This document shows, in pieces, positions 34,808-42,418 of a stretch of 64,000 bases of DNA. Positions within the stretch are counted from its first letter, which is position 1. Every line of letters begins with the position of its first letter. Under the pieces are notes generated by a model. That model was not told where the DNA came from. It made no database searches and saw nothing but the letters and a program-made list of their open reading frames with translations. The stretch is from Proteobacteria bacterium ST_bin14 (GTDB lineage Bacteria; Pseudomonadota; Alphaproteobacteria; Sphingomonadales; Sphingomonadaceae): the NCBI GenBank assembly GCA_002083655.1, contig MSXR01000006.1, forward strand, positions 322,449 through 386,448. Reading direction: 5' to 3'. A program made the position numbers and the translations under genes.

Positions 34808-36130
34808 CTACCCCGGCACCTGATCGTTCGCCGCGAGTACCCAGCCGGCGAGGTACAGCGTCCCTAAAATCAGCACGACCGGCGGGTTTGCGGGGTCGGC
34901 GCGTGCGGCGATGGCGTCCAGCGCAGCGGCGACATCGTCCGCGACATCCGCCTGCAACCCCAGCGAAAGTGCTGCCGCTGCCAATGTGGCGGGCGCATGA
35001 TGTGCGTGATTGGGCACAGGCACCGCCTGAAGCGACCGGGCATAGCGCGCAAAGGGAAGCAGCAAACCGCGCGCATCCTTGTTGGCCAGCATTCCCATCA
35101 CGAGATGCACCGGGCGCTTTCCCGCCCGCGCCGCCAATGTCGCGCTGACAGAAGTGGCGGCGGCGGCGTTATGCCCGCCATCCAGCCACAGCTCGCTGCC
35201 TTGGGGCAGCCGGGCGAGCAGCGGGCCGGGCGCCAGCCGTTGCATCCGCGCGGGCCATTCGGTCCATTCGGCGGCGGCTCGATAGGCGCTTGGCGGAATG
35301 GCGAGTGCCGTTTGGTGCTGCAACATCGCGATGGCAAGGCCCAGATTTTCAGCCTGGTGTGGCCCGGCCATCCGCGGCAGCGGCGCTTCAACGGAACCGC
35401 GATCGTCTGAATAATGCAGCGCCTCGTCCACCCGCAATTGCCATCCCGTGCCCAACATGCTGATCCGCGCACCTATGCGGGCGGCGGCGTTGCTGACGGT
35501 TTGGGCAACATGCGGGGGATATCGCATTGTAACCAGTGTTACGCCGGGCTTCGCGATTCCTGCCTTTTCTCCAGCAATTTCCTCAATTGTATCGCCCAGA
35601 AAGCTTTGGTGATCGATACCAAGCTGGGCGATTCCGGTGATGATCGGCGCGGTGATGACGTTGGTGGCATCAAGGCGCCCGCCAAGGCCCACTTCGATAA
35701 TGCACGCGTCCGCCGGGCAACGCGAAAAAACCAGGAATGCGGCGGCGGTGGTGGTTTCGAAAAAACTCGCGCCAATGTCACCAGCGGCGTCGAGCACTTC
35801 CGATAGCAACGCGGCCAATACATCATCCTCAATCAGTCGCCCGGCGACTCTGATCCGCTCGTTGAAACGCACCAGATGGGGGCTTGTATATACATGGCAG
35901 GTTAGCCCCGACGCTTCGATTGCCGCGCGCAGGAATGCACAGGTCGATCCCTTGCCGTTGGTGCCCGCGACATGCAGCACCGGAGGCAGCGCGCGGTGGG
36001 GGTTGCCGATCCGGTCGAGCAGCTCGGTGATCCGCTCCAGCCCCAATATGTCGGTGCCGGGCGATAGCGCCCACAACCGATCAAGCTGTGCCTGCACCTG
36101 GGGAGAGGAAGAGATGGCGTTATCGGCCAT
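34808..36130 (-). CDS. folC: Bifunctional folylpolyglutamate synthase/dihydrofolate synthase
   Basis: Mur-ligase-like enzyme of 440 residues that adds glutamate to dihydropteroate and to folates. LHVAGTNGKGSTCAFL is the ATP-binding loop; YTSPHLVRFNERI, EVGLGGRLDATNVI, LGIDHQSFLGDTIEEIAGEKAGI and the late LDGGHNAAA are all FolC hallmarks. ATG at 36130. It is the last gene of the trpF-trpB-cupin-trpA-accD-folC run, 33 bp after accD. Confidence 0.95.
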   Translation of the reverse strand: MADNAISSSPQVQAQLDRLWALSPGTDILGLERITELLDRIGNPHRALPPVLHVAGTNGKGSTCAFLRAAIEASGLTCHVYTSPHLVRFNERIRVAGRLIEDDVLAALLSEVLDAAGDIGASFFETTTAAAFLVFSRCPADACIIEVGLGGRLDATNVITAPIITGIAQLGIDHQSFLGDTIEEIAGEKAGIAKPGVTLVTMRYPPHVAQTVSNAAARIGARISMLGTGWQLRVDEALHYSDDRGSVEAPLPRMAGPHQAENLGLAIAMLQHQTALAIPPSAYRAAAEWTEWPARMQRLAPGPLLARLPQGSELWLDGGHNAAAATSVSATLAARAGKRPVHLVMGMLANKDARGLLLPFARYARSLQAVPVPNHAHHAPATLAAAALSLGLQADVADDVAAALDAIAARADPANPPVVLILGTLYLAGWVLAANDQVPG

Positions 36131-36162
36131 GACGGGTTCTGAACAAACGGGCGGAGTGGTTG

Positions 36163-37020
36163 TTACGCCGCCGCTTTGGCACACAGAAAATCGATCAGCT
36201 GCCCCAACGTCTCCGGCAGTTCCTTGCGCGGCTTGACCATGTCGATCATCCCGTGCGCCAGCAGATATTCTGACGTCTGGAAATCATCGGGCAGCTTTTC
36301 ACGGATTGTGTTTTCGATTACCCGGCGGCCCGTAAACGCCAGCGTCGCCTTGGGCTCGGCAATCTGCACATCGCCCAGCATCGCATAGGCCGCCATCACC
36401 CCGCCCGAAGTCGGGTCAGTCAGAACGACGATATAGGGCAGGCCTGCATCGTGGAGCATCTGGATTGCCACGGTGCTGCGCGGCATTTGCATCAGCGACA
36501 AAATGCCCTCCTGCATTCGCGCGCCGCCCGATGCAGTAAAGATGATGTAGGGGCATTGATCGGCAATCGCTGCCTCCACCCCAGCCACAAACGCTTCGCC
36601 CACGGCAAGGCCCATCGATCCGCCCATGAACGCAAAATCCTGCACGCCCACCACGGCGCGCCGCCCGCTGATCTTGCCGCGCGCGTTGACCAGCGCGTCG
36701 CCCTCGCCGGTGGCGGTACGCGCGGCCTTAATCCGGTCGGCATAGCGCTTGGTGTCGCGAAACTTTAGCGGGTCTTCCTGCACCCGCGGTTGCGGCAGAA
36801 CCGTGAATGTGCCGTTGTCAAAAGTATATCCAAACCGCGTTTTTGGCCCAATGCGTTCGTGGTGATCACAGGTCGGACAGACGTGAAGGTTATCCTCCAG
36901 CTCCTTCACAAAAACCAATTGTCCACAACCTTTGCACTTGTGCCACAGATTGTCGGCGGTCTCTTTCTTGACCGGGCCGACGAACGACAGTGCATTGCGA
37001 ACATTGCTGAGCCAGGTCAT
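36163..37020 (-). CDS. accD: Acetyl-CoA carboxylase carboxyltransferase subunit beta
   Basis: 285 residues. The four-Cys zinc ribbon (Cys29, 32, 48, 51) at the N-terminus and the crotonase-like carboxyltransferase core with FMGGSMGLAVGEAFVAGVE and SGGARMQEGILSLMQM are diagnostic. It makes malonyl-CoA with AccA/AccB/AccC. Start overlaps the trpA stop (ATGA). The trpA-accD-folC order is widespread in proteobacteria. Confidence 0.96.
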   Translation of the reverse strand: MTWLSNVRNALSFVGPVKKETADNLWHKCKGCGQLVFVKELEDNLHVCPTCDHHERIGPKTRFGYTFDNGTFTVLPQPRVQEDPLKFRDTKRYADRIKAARTATGEGDALVNARGKISGRRAVVGVQDFAFMGGSMGLAVGEAFVAGVEAAIADQCPYIIFTASGGARMQEGILSLMQMPRSTVAIQMLHDAGLPYIVVLTDPTSGGVMAAYAMLGDVQIAEPKATLAFTGRRVIENTIREKLPDDFQTSEYLLAHGMIDMVKPRKELPETLGQLIDFLCAKAAA

Positions 37021-37808
37021 GCGACTACCTTTCTTGCCGCGCCAACTGCGTTAGCGAGCGAACGGATATAGCGGGTTACGTGCGCGGGGGCATCTGCGCC
37101 GTGCGTGGCAATAATCTCAACGATTGCAGAGCCCACGACGACGCCGTCAGCGACTTCGGCAATTGCCTGCGCCTGTTCAGGGGTGCGCACGCCAAAGCCG
37201 ACCGCGATGGGAATGTCCGTCGCTGCTTTCAACCGCCCAACAGCATCGGCAATCGAGCTTTGCGCGGCCTGTTGCAGCCCGGTGATCCCGGCGACCGACA
37301 CATAATAGAGGAAGCCGCTCGCCCCGTTCAGCACGGCGGGCAGGCGGGCGGCATCGGTGGTGGGGGTGGCGAGGCGGATGAAATCAACGCCACTTGCGCG
37401 GAGTTGCGGCCCGAGCTCGTCATCTTCCTCAGGAGGCAGATCGACGCAGATCACCCCGTCGACGCCCGCCTTGGTGCAAGCACCGGCGAACCAGCCCGCC
37501 CCGCGCCGCAACATCGGGTTGGCATAGCCCATCAGGACGAGCGGCACGCTGGGGTGGCGGGCGCGAAAGTCAGTGGCGATGCGCAGGATATCGGCGGTGG
37601 TGGTGCCCGCCGCTAAGCTGCGAAGGTTTGCAGCCTGAATCGCGGGGCCATCGGCCATTGGATCAGTAAACGGCATGCCGAGTTCGATCACGTCCGCACC
37701 GCCCTCGACCAGCGCGTCGAGGATGGCGGGGGTGGGGCCGTCACCTGCGGTCACGAAGGTGACCAGCGCGGCGCGGTCTACGGGGAAGGCGGCGGCGAGG
37801 CGGGTCAT
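37017..37808 (-). CDS. trpA: Tryptophan synthase alpha subunit
   Basis: 263-residue TIM barrel that cleaves indole-3-glycerol phosphate to indole. Catalytic Glu42 and Asp53 lie in ELGMPFTDPMADGPAIQ; GVDGVICVDLPPEE and the phosphate-binding GFGVRTPEQ are present. Coupled by ATGA overlaps to the cupin upstream and accD downstream, which separates it from trpB by one small gene. Confidence 0.96.
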   Translation of the reverse strand: MTRLAAAFPVDRAALVTFVTAGDGPTPAILDALVEGGADVIELGMPFTDPMADGPAIQAANLRSLAAGTTTADILRIATDFRARHPSVPLVLMGYANPMLRRGAGWFAGACTKAGVDGVICVDLPPEEDDELGPQLRASGVDFIRLATPTTDAARLPAVLNGASGFLYYVSVAGITGLQQAAQSSIADAVGRLKAATDIPIAVGFGVRTPEQAQAIAEVADGVVVGSAIVEIIATHGADAPAHVTRYIRSLANAVGAARKVVA

Positions 37809-38116
37809 TCGGAGTCTTTGCGTTCCACGACGAGAATACGGGCAGCGCCCACAGGGTGCGCGACGTGCTCGTCGCCGTTCTCAACCGACATGCCGTCGCC
37901 TGCATGAAGGCGGATGACATGATCCTTTCCTTCGTGCCGGTAATGCATATCGACCATGCCCTCCATCACGGCGAATACCTCATTTCCGGTATTCTGGTGC
38001 CAGCGATAAGGTTGATCGGTCCAGTGCAGACGCACCGTGACGTCGCCAAAATCGCTCAGCAGCATGCTCCCCCAGGCGCGATCGGCAGTGAAGGTCTTGG
38101 CAGAGAAAGTTTTCAT
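37805..38116 (-). CDS. Small cupin-domain protein inside the trp operon
   Basis: 103 residues from the ATG at 38116, which overlaps the trpB stop (ATGA); its own stop overlaps the trpA start. A single cupin barrel is visible: RWHQNTGNEVFAVMEGMVDMHYRHEGKDHVIRLHAGDGMSVENGDEHVAHP, with His40, Glu46 and a later His as possible metal ligands. Unknown role; such cupins may bind small molecules or act as isomerases or dioxygenases. Its exact placement between trpB and trpA suggests coregulation with tryptophan synthesis. The open frame upstream is a shadow of trpB. Confidence 0.82.
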   Translation of the reverse strand: MKTFSAKTFTADRAWGSMLLSDFGDVTVRLHWTDQPYRWHQNTGNEVFAVMEGMVDMHYRHEGKDHVIRLHAGDGMSVENGDEHVAHPVGAARILVVERKDSE

Positions 38117-39357
38117 ATCGCCGTCCCCAGCGCCTCGGCGACGGTGAAGATATCCTTGTCGCCGCGCCCGCACAGGTTCGCCAGGATGATCTGGTCGGTG
38201 CGCATCGTCGGCGCGAGCTTGGCGACCGCCGCAATGGCGTGGGCCGGTTCCAGCGCGGGGATGATCCCCTCGGTCCGGCACAGCAGCTGGAACGCATTCA
38301 GCGCCTCGGTATCGGTCGCGCTGGTATAGTCCACCCGGCCGATGTCGCGCAGCCAGGCGTGCTCCGGCCCGATGCCGGGATAGTCGAGGCCGGCCGAGAT
38401 CGAATGCGCCTCGGTGATCTGGCCGTCTTCGTCCTGCAGCAGATAGGTTTTGTTGCCGTGGAGTACCCCAGGGGAGCCGCCCGCAAGACTGGCCGCGTGT
38501 TCCTTGTCCAGCCCGTGGCCTGCCGCTTCCACACCGAGCATCTTCACCGATGGATCATCAAGGAACGGGTGAAACAGCCCGATCGCGTTCGATCCGCCGC
38601 CAATTGCAGCCACCAGCACATCGGGCAGGCGGTTGATGCGTGAAAGCATCTGGGCACGCGCTTCCCTGCCGATCACGCTTTGAAAATCGCGAACGAGTTC
38701 GGGATAGGGGTGCGGGCCGGCGGCGGTGCCAATAATGTAAAATGTGTCGTGGACGTTCGCGACCCAATCGCGCAGCCCTTCGTTCATCGCGTCCTTCAGC
38801 GTCGCCGCGCCGCTCGTCACGGGGCGCACTTCTGCGCCGAGCAGTTTCATGCGGAACACATTGGGTTGCTGCCGCTCAATATCGCGCGCGCCCATGTAAA
38901 TCACGCAGGGCAGGCCGAACCGCGCGCAGACCGTGGCGGTGGCGACGCCGTGCTGCCCCGCGCCGGTTTCCGCGATGATCCGCGTCTTGCCCATGCGAAT
39001 TGCGAGCAGGATTTGCCCGATGCAATTATTGATCTTGTGCGCGCCGGTGTGATTGAGCTCATCTCGCTTGAACCAGATTTGTGCGCCCATCCCAACGGGG
39101 GCGTTTTTGCGCAGCTCTTCGGTCAGCCGCTCGGCGTAATAAAGCGGGCTGGGGCGGCCGACATAGTGCTCCAGCAGATCATCAAACTGCGCGTGGAACG
39201 CCGGGTCGGCCTTGGCGCGGTTATACTCCGCCTCCAGCTCGAGCACGAGCGGCATCAGCGTTTCGGCGACGTAGCGCCCACCGAACTGGCCGAAATGACC
39301 GCGATGGTCTGGCTGCGCGCGGAAGCTATTCGGGGCGGGGGAAAGGGGAGCGTTCAT
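38113..39357 (-). CDS. trpB: Tryptophan synthase beta subunit
   Basis: 414-residue PLP enzyme condensing indole with serine. FGQFGGRYVAETLMP opens the domain, PLP-binding Lys108 is in HTGAHKINN, and AETGAGQHGVATATV plus the GGGSNAIG phosphate loop are conserved. Start overlaps the trpF stop, stop overlaps the cupin start, each by ATGA. TrpB1-type, full length. Confidence 0.97.
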   Translation of the reverse strand: MNAPLSPAPNSFRAQPDHRGHFGQFGGRYVAETLMPLVLELEAEYNRAKADPAFHAQFDDLLEHYVGRPSPLYYAERLTEELRKNAPVGMGAQIWFKRDELNHTGAHKINNCIGQILLAIRMGKTRIIAETGAGQHGVATATVCARFGLPCVIYMGARDIERQQPNVFRMKLLGAEVRPVTSGAATLKDAMNEGLRDWVANVHDTFYIIGTAAGPHPYPELVRDFQSVIGREARAQMLSRINRLPDVLVAAIGGGSNAIGLFHPFLDDPSVKMLGVEAAGHGLDKEHAASLAGGSPGVLHGNKTYLLQDEDGQITEAHSISAGLDYPGIGPEHAWLRDIGRVDYTSATDTEALNAFQLLCRTEGIIPALEPAHAIAAVAKLAPTMRTDQIILANLCGRGDKDIFTVAEALGTAI

Positions 39358-39992
39358 GATGCAGCACAGGCTTTAAGGAACATCGCGATCTTGTCCATAT
39401 CCTTGATGCCGGGCGCGGTTTCGACACCAGATGACACATCGACCAGCGTCGCCTGCGTCCGCGCAATCGCCTCGCCCACATTCTGTGGATCGAGCCCGCC
39501 AGAAAGCGCCCAGGGTAGCGGATGGCGAAACTCATCGAGCAGCGCCCAATCGAACCGCACCCCCATGCCGCCCGGCAATGCTGCACCCTCGGGCGTCTTG
39601 GCATCGTACAGGATCCGGTCCGCTGCCCCAACAAAGCCGCGGGCGGCATCAAGATCGACACGGGCACGGATGGCGACTGCTGCCCAAATCTCCACTCCGG
39701 TCCGAGCGCGCAGCGCGGCGGCGCGTTCAGGTTTCACCTTGTGCAACTGAAGCGCGCTCAACCGCCCCGCCTTAATCGCTGCGTCCACCAGTGCATCGTC
39801 GGGATCAACGAAAACGCCAACCCGCCCGACATGATCGGGCACCCGACCAGCCAGCGCCGCCGCCAGCTCGAACGCCACGTTGCGTGGAGACGCGGCGAAA
39901 AACATGAAACCAACATGGCCAACACCGTGGCTAACCGCGGCATCGACCGTTTCCGGCGTGGATAGACCACAAATCTTCGCTAAGGTCGGCAT
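39354..39992 (-). CDS. trpF: Phosphoribosylanthranilate isomerase
   Basis: 212 residues from the ATG at 39992 (MPTLAKICGLSTPETV, with the catalytic Cys8 in KICG). GHVGFMFFAASPRN, LQLHK and the C-terminal SGGLDPQNV and VDVSSGVETAPGIKD are TrpF hallmarks. Catalyses the Amadori rearrangement in tryptophan synthesis. First trp gene of this run; trpE, trpG, trpD and trpC are not here, so the pathway is split in the genome. Confidence 0.95.
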   Translation of the reverse strand: MPTLAKICGLSTPETVDAAVSHGVGHVGFMFFAASPRNVAFELAAALAGRVPDHVGRVGVFVDPDDALVDAAIKAGRLSALQLHKVKPERAAALRARTGVEIWAAVAIRARVDLDAARGFVGAADRILYDAKTPEGAALPGGMGVRFDWALLDEFRHPLPWALSGGLDPQNVGEAIARTQATLVDVSSGVETAPGIKDMDKIAMFLKACAAS

Positions 39993-40036
39993 AGCAGTGG
40001 ACTTAGGGGCTTGGCGGCCCCACGTCACCCCGGACT

Positions 40037-40636
40037 TTAGATTAGGCCGGGCAAGAAACGCTTCACGCGCTTCGCATATGCATCATACTCCTCCCCAAAA
40101 GCTGCGCGCAGTACCTTTTCTTCCAGCGCTACGCGCATCCATGTGGCAAGCGCATATAGCGGCAGCGCGATAATCAGCATCCGGCTATGACCATAGGCGA
40201 TGGCAATCGCGATCATGAAGAGCCCCAGTGCGACATAAATCGGGTTGCGAACATAGGCGAAAGGCCCATTGGTGACGAGGCTGGCATCGCCACGGGTGCG
40301 CGCCACCAGCGCCCAGTTGCGCCCCATCGTGACGGACGACCAGTGGAACAGCCCGGCGACCGCGAGCATGATCAGCAGCACGACCAACGCGGTTGCCAGC
40401 GCGCGGGGGGATAACGGGTCTAGGATTGTCCGAATGGGGCCAAAGGCGACGATTCCAATTGCGAATCCTTGCAGCACGATCCCAAAGACCGAGCGGTTGT
40501 CGCGCTTGCCACCCTGATCGGCTGTGTCACGCCGCGCGCGCATTCGCGCAGCAAACAACGCCGTCATGAACACCATAAATCCCACAGCCATCGCCGCCAA
40601 GCCGGGCAGGCCGACTGGATCGCTGCTGAAGAACAT
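40037..40636 (-). CDS. Isoprenylcysteine carboxyl methyltransferase (ICMT/PEMT)-like membrane protein
   Basis: 199 residues with about five hydrophobic segments. The C-terminal half NGPFAYVRNPIYVALGLFMIAIAIAYGHSRM...EEKVLRAAFGEEYDAYAKRVKRFLPGLI is the SAM-binding membrane methyltransferase pattern of ICMT/PEMT-like proteins, where Arg-Asn-Pro and the Glu-Glu pair near the end contact the cofactor. Bacterial substrates are mostly unknown and could be lipids. Twelve bp after the M1 peptidase gene and 44 bp before trpF. Confidence 0.83.
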   Translation of the reverse strand: MFFSSDPVGLPGLAAMAVGFMVFMTALFAARMRARRDTADQGGKRDNRSVFGIVLQGFAIGIVAFGPIRTILDPLSPRALATALVVLLIMLAVAGLFHWSSVTMGRNWALVARTRGDASLVTNGPFAYVRNPIYVALGLFMIAIAIAYGHSRMLIIALPLYALATWMRVALEEKVLRAAFGEEYDAYAKRVKRFLPGLI

Positions 40637-40648
40637 GGCGTTTTATCC

Positions 40649-42418
40649 TTACCTTGCCGGGTCGCGACGATACGCCTGCAGCGCCTCCACCGCCAGCGAC
40701 CGGCGCAGGATACGCGCCATGGGGTCGATGACGATATGCGCGCCCTTAGGAATGGCGACCGATCCGTGGCCGCCGGGCATTTCCACCTTTACCAGATCGC
40801 TGCCAATTTTTACCTCGACCGGCATTGGGAAGGGTTTGCCTGAAGCTATTGTCCAGTCGAGCATCAACATGCCATCTGCCTCGCGCGCGACAAGGTCGGG
40901 CAGGGCGGCTTGGCGCAGATAGACGTCGAAGAACCAACGATAGTCCTTGCCGCTGATTTGGCTCACCAGCGCCTCAAACTCTTGCGTTGATCCATAACGC
41001 GGGGTGAAATTGCCTGGCTTGGGGTCATTGCGCCCGTAAACCAGCCGGCGCGTCGCTTCAAAAAAAGCTGCGTCGCCGATCAGCCAGCGCAGCGTGTGGA
41101 GCGTCCACGCGCCCTTGGCGTAAATATCACCCGCTGGCCCGCCTTTGCTTTGTTCATAAACCTCTTCTTCGGTTCGGATTGTGCCGGACACGATGGGCGC
41201 GCGGTTCTCGATCTTCGGGCGCTGGGCATCCATCATCGTGGCATAGCGGGCATCGCCTTCTCGCCACTGACCGTAAAGCGGCTGCATATAGCTGCCGAAC
41301 CCTTCATGCAGCCAGTAATCATCCCAATTGGCGGCGGTCAGCTGGTTGCCGAACCATTCATGCGCGAATTCATGCTGGAAAAGCCAGTCAAACCCGTCGA
41401 TCGACTTGGCATAGCCATTGCCATAGGCATTGATTGTCTGGTGCTCCATGCCGAGATGCGGCGTTTCGACAACCCCCACCTTTTCGTCTCCGAACGGATA
41501 GGGGCCGATCATGCTTTCAAAGAAATCAAGCGTGGGCGCAAATTCCGCAAACAGCCCCTCAGCCTTGGCCTTTGCGCCAGGCAAATACCAATAGCTCATC
41601 GGAATGGTGTTGCCATATCGGCTTTTATAGGTGCCCGAAACCTGTTCGTAAGGGCCGACATTGATCGCAATGGCATAGGTGTTGGGGTGCCGTGTCCGCC
41701 AGTGCCACGTGGTGCGACCGTCTTTTAAAGTGTCCGCACCCAGCAGGACGCCATTACCCGGTGCAGAAAGACCTTTCGGCACAGTTATGTGCAGCGTCAT
41801 TTGCGCAGGCTCGCCCGTCGGAAAATCCAGACATGGCCAGAACAGGTCGCAGCCATAGCCTTCAGCGGTTGAGGCGATCCACGGCTGGCCATTTTTGGTT
41901 TTCGCCCAAACAAAGCCATCATCCCAGGGCGCGCGGACTGCGACGTGCGGTGTACCGGCATAGCGCAGGCGGGCGGTAACGCGGTGGCCAGCTGCGACGG
42001 TGCCCGGCAGCCGCACCACCAGCTGGCCCTGCGGGTTCGCCCATGCGGTGGCGGGCAGCGCACGCCCGTCAATATCAATAGCGGAAACGGGCAGGTTTCG
42101 ATCAAGATCAATCACCAGCCGGTCAAGCGCGACTCTGGCCGTGAACGTCAGCGTCGCGGTGGCTGCAATCGCTTCTCTTTCAGGAAAAATCTCAATCGCC
42201 AGATCAGCGCTGTCGAACTGTAGCTTGGCCTGGTCGGGGTCGATCACGCCGCCTGATTTCTGCGTTTGCTCGGTCAGCGGCGGTTCGCCCTTTCTTGGCG
42301 GCGCAGCGGCGATCAGGCCCAGTATCGCAAATCCTGCCACAAGCCGATTGATGCGGCGCGCATGCGCACCATATAAGACCGAATTGGCGTCCCGATTGGG
42401 CGTCGTCGGAGACTGCAT
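40649..42418 (-). CDS. M1-family metallopeptidase
   Basis: 589 residues from the ATG at 42418. A hydrophobic stretch INRLVAGFAILGLIAAAP at about residues 24-41 suggests export or anchoring. The exopeptidase motif is HLGMEHQTINAYG (GAMEN-like), the zinc site HEFAHEWFGN followed by Glu in WLHEGFGSY. Broad aminopeptidase role likely. Its start codon shares the CATG with the lon start on the other strand; GTG and TTG codons three and two codons upstream (42427, 42424) are alternatives with AGGA before them. Confidence 0.88.
   Translation of the reverse strand: MQSPTTPNRDANSVLYGAHARRINRLVAGFAILGLIAAAPPRKGEPPLTEQTQKSGGVIDPDQAKLQFDSADLAIEIFPEREAIAATATLTFTARVALDRLVIDLDRNLPVSAIDIDGRALPATAWANPQGQLVVRLPGTVAAGHRVTARLRYAGTPHVAVRAPWDDGFVWAKTKNGQPWIASTAEGYGCDLFWPCLDFPTGEPAQMTLHITVPKGLSAPGNGVLLGADTLKDGRTTWHWRTRHPNTYAIAINVGPYEQVSGTYKSRYGNTIPMSYWYLPGAKAKAEGLFAEFAPTLDFFESMIGPYPFGDEKVGVVETPHLGMEHQTINAYGNGYAKSIDGFDWLFQHEFAHEWFGNQLTAANWDDYWLHEGFGSYMQPLYGQWREGDARYATMMDAQRPKIENRAPIVSGTIRTEEEVYEQSKGGPAGDIYAKGAWTLHTLRWLIGDAAFFEATRRLVYGRNDPKPGNFTPRYGSTQEFEALVSQISGKDYRWFFDVYLRQAALPDLVAREADGMLMLDWTIASGKPFPMPVEVKIGSDLVKVEMPGGHGSVAIPKGAHIVIDPMARILRRSLAVEALQAYRRDPAR
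42348..42377 (+). promoter_or_regulatory. Candidate lon promoter
   Basis: TTGATG (42348) and TATAAG (42372), 18-bp spacer, 40 bp before the lon ATG. The ACCATATAAG around the -10 also resembles heat-shock (RpoH) -10 elements, which would suit lon. It lies inside the 5' coding part of the M1 peptidase gene on the opposite strand. Confidence 0.45.

Noticed and set aside
38680..39750. A 356-codon plus-strand open frame opposite trpB and trpF
   Set aside because: Fully antisense to two clear enzymes; no motif or ribosome binding site.
42000..42416. An N-terminal extension of lon by about 139 residues
   Set aside because: The extension is antisense to the M1 peptidase and unlike the LON domain; GGAG lies properly before the ATG at 42417.
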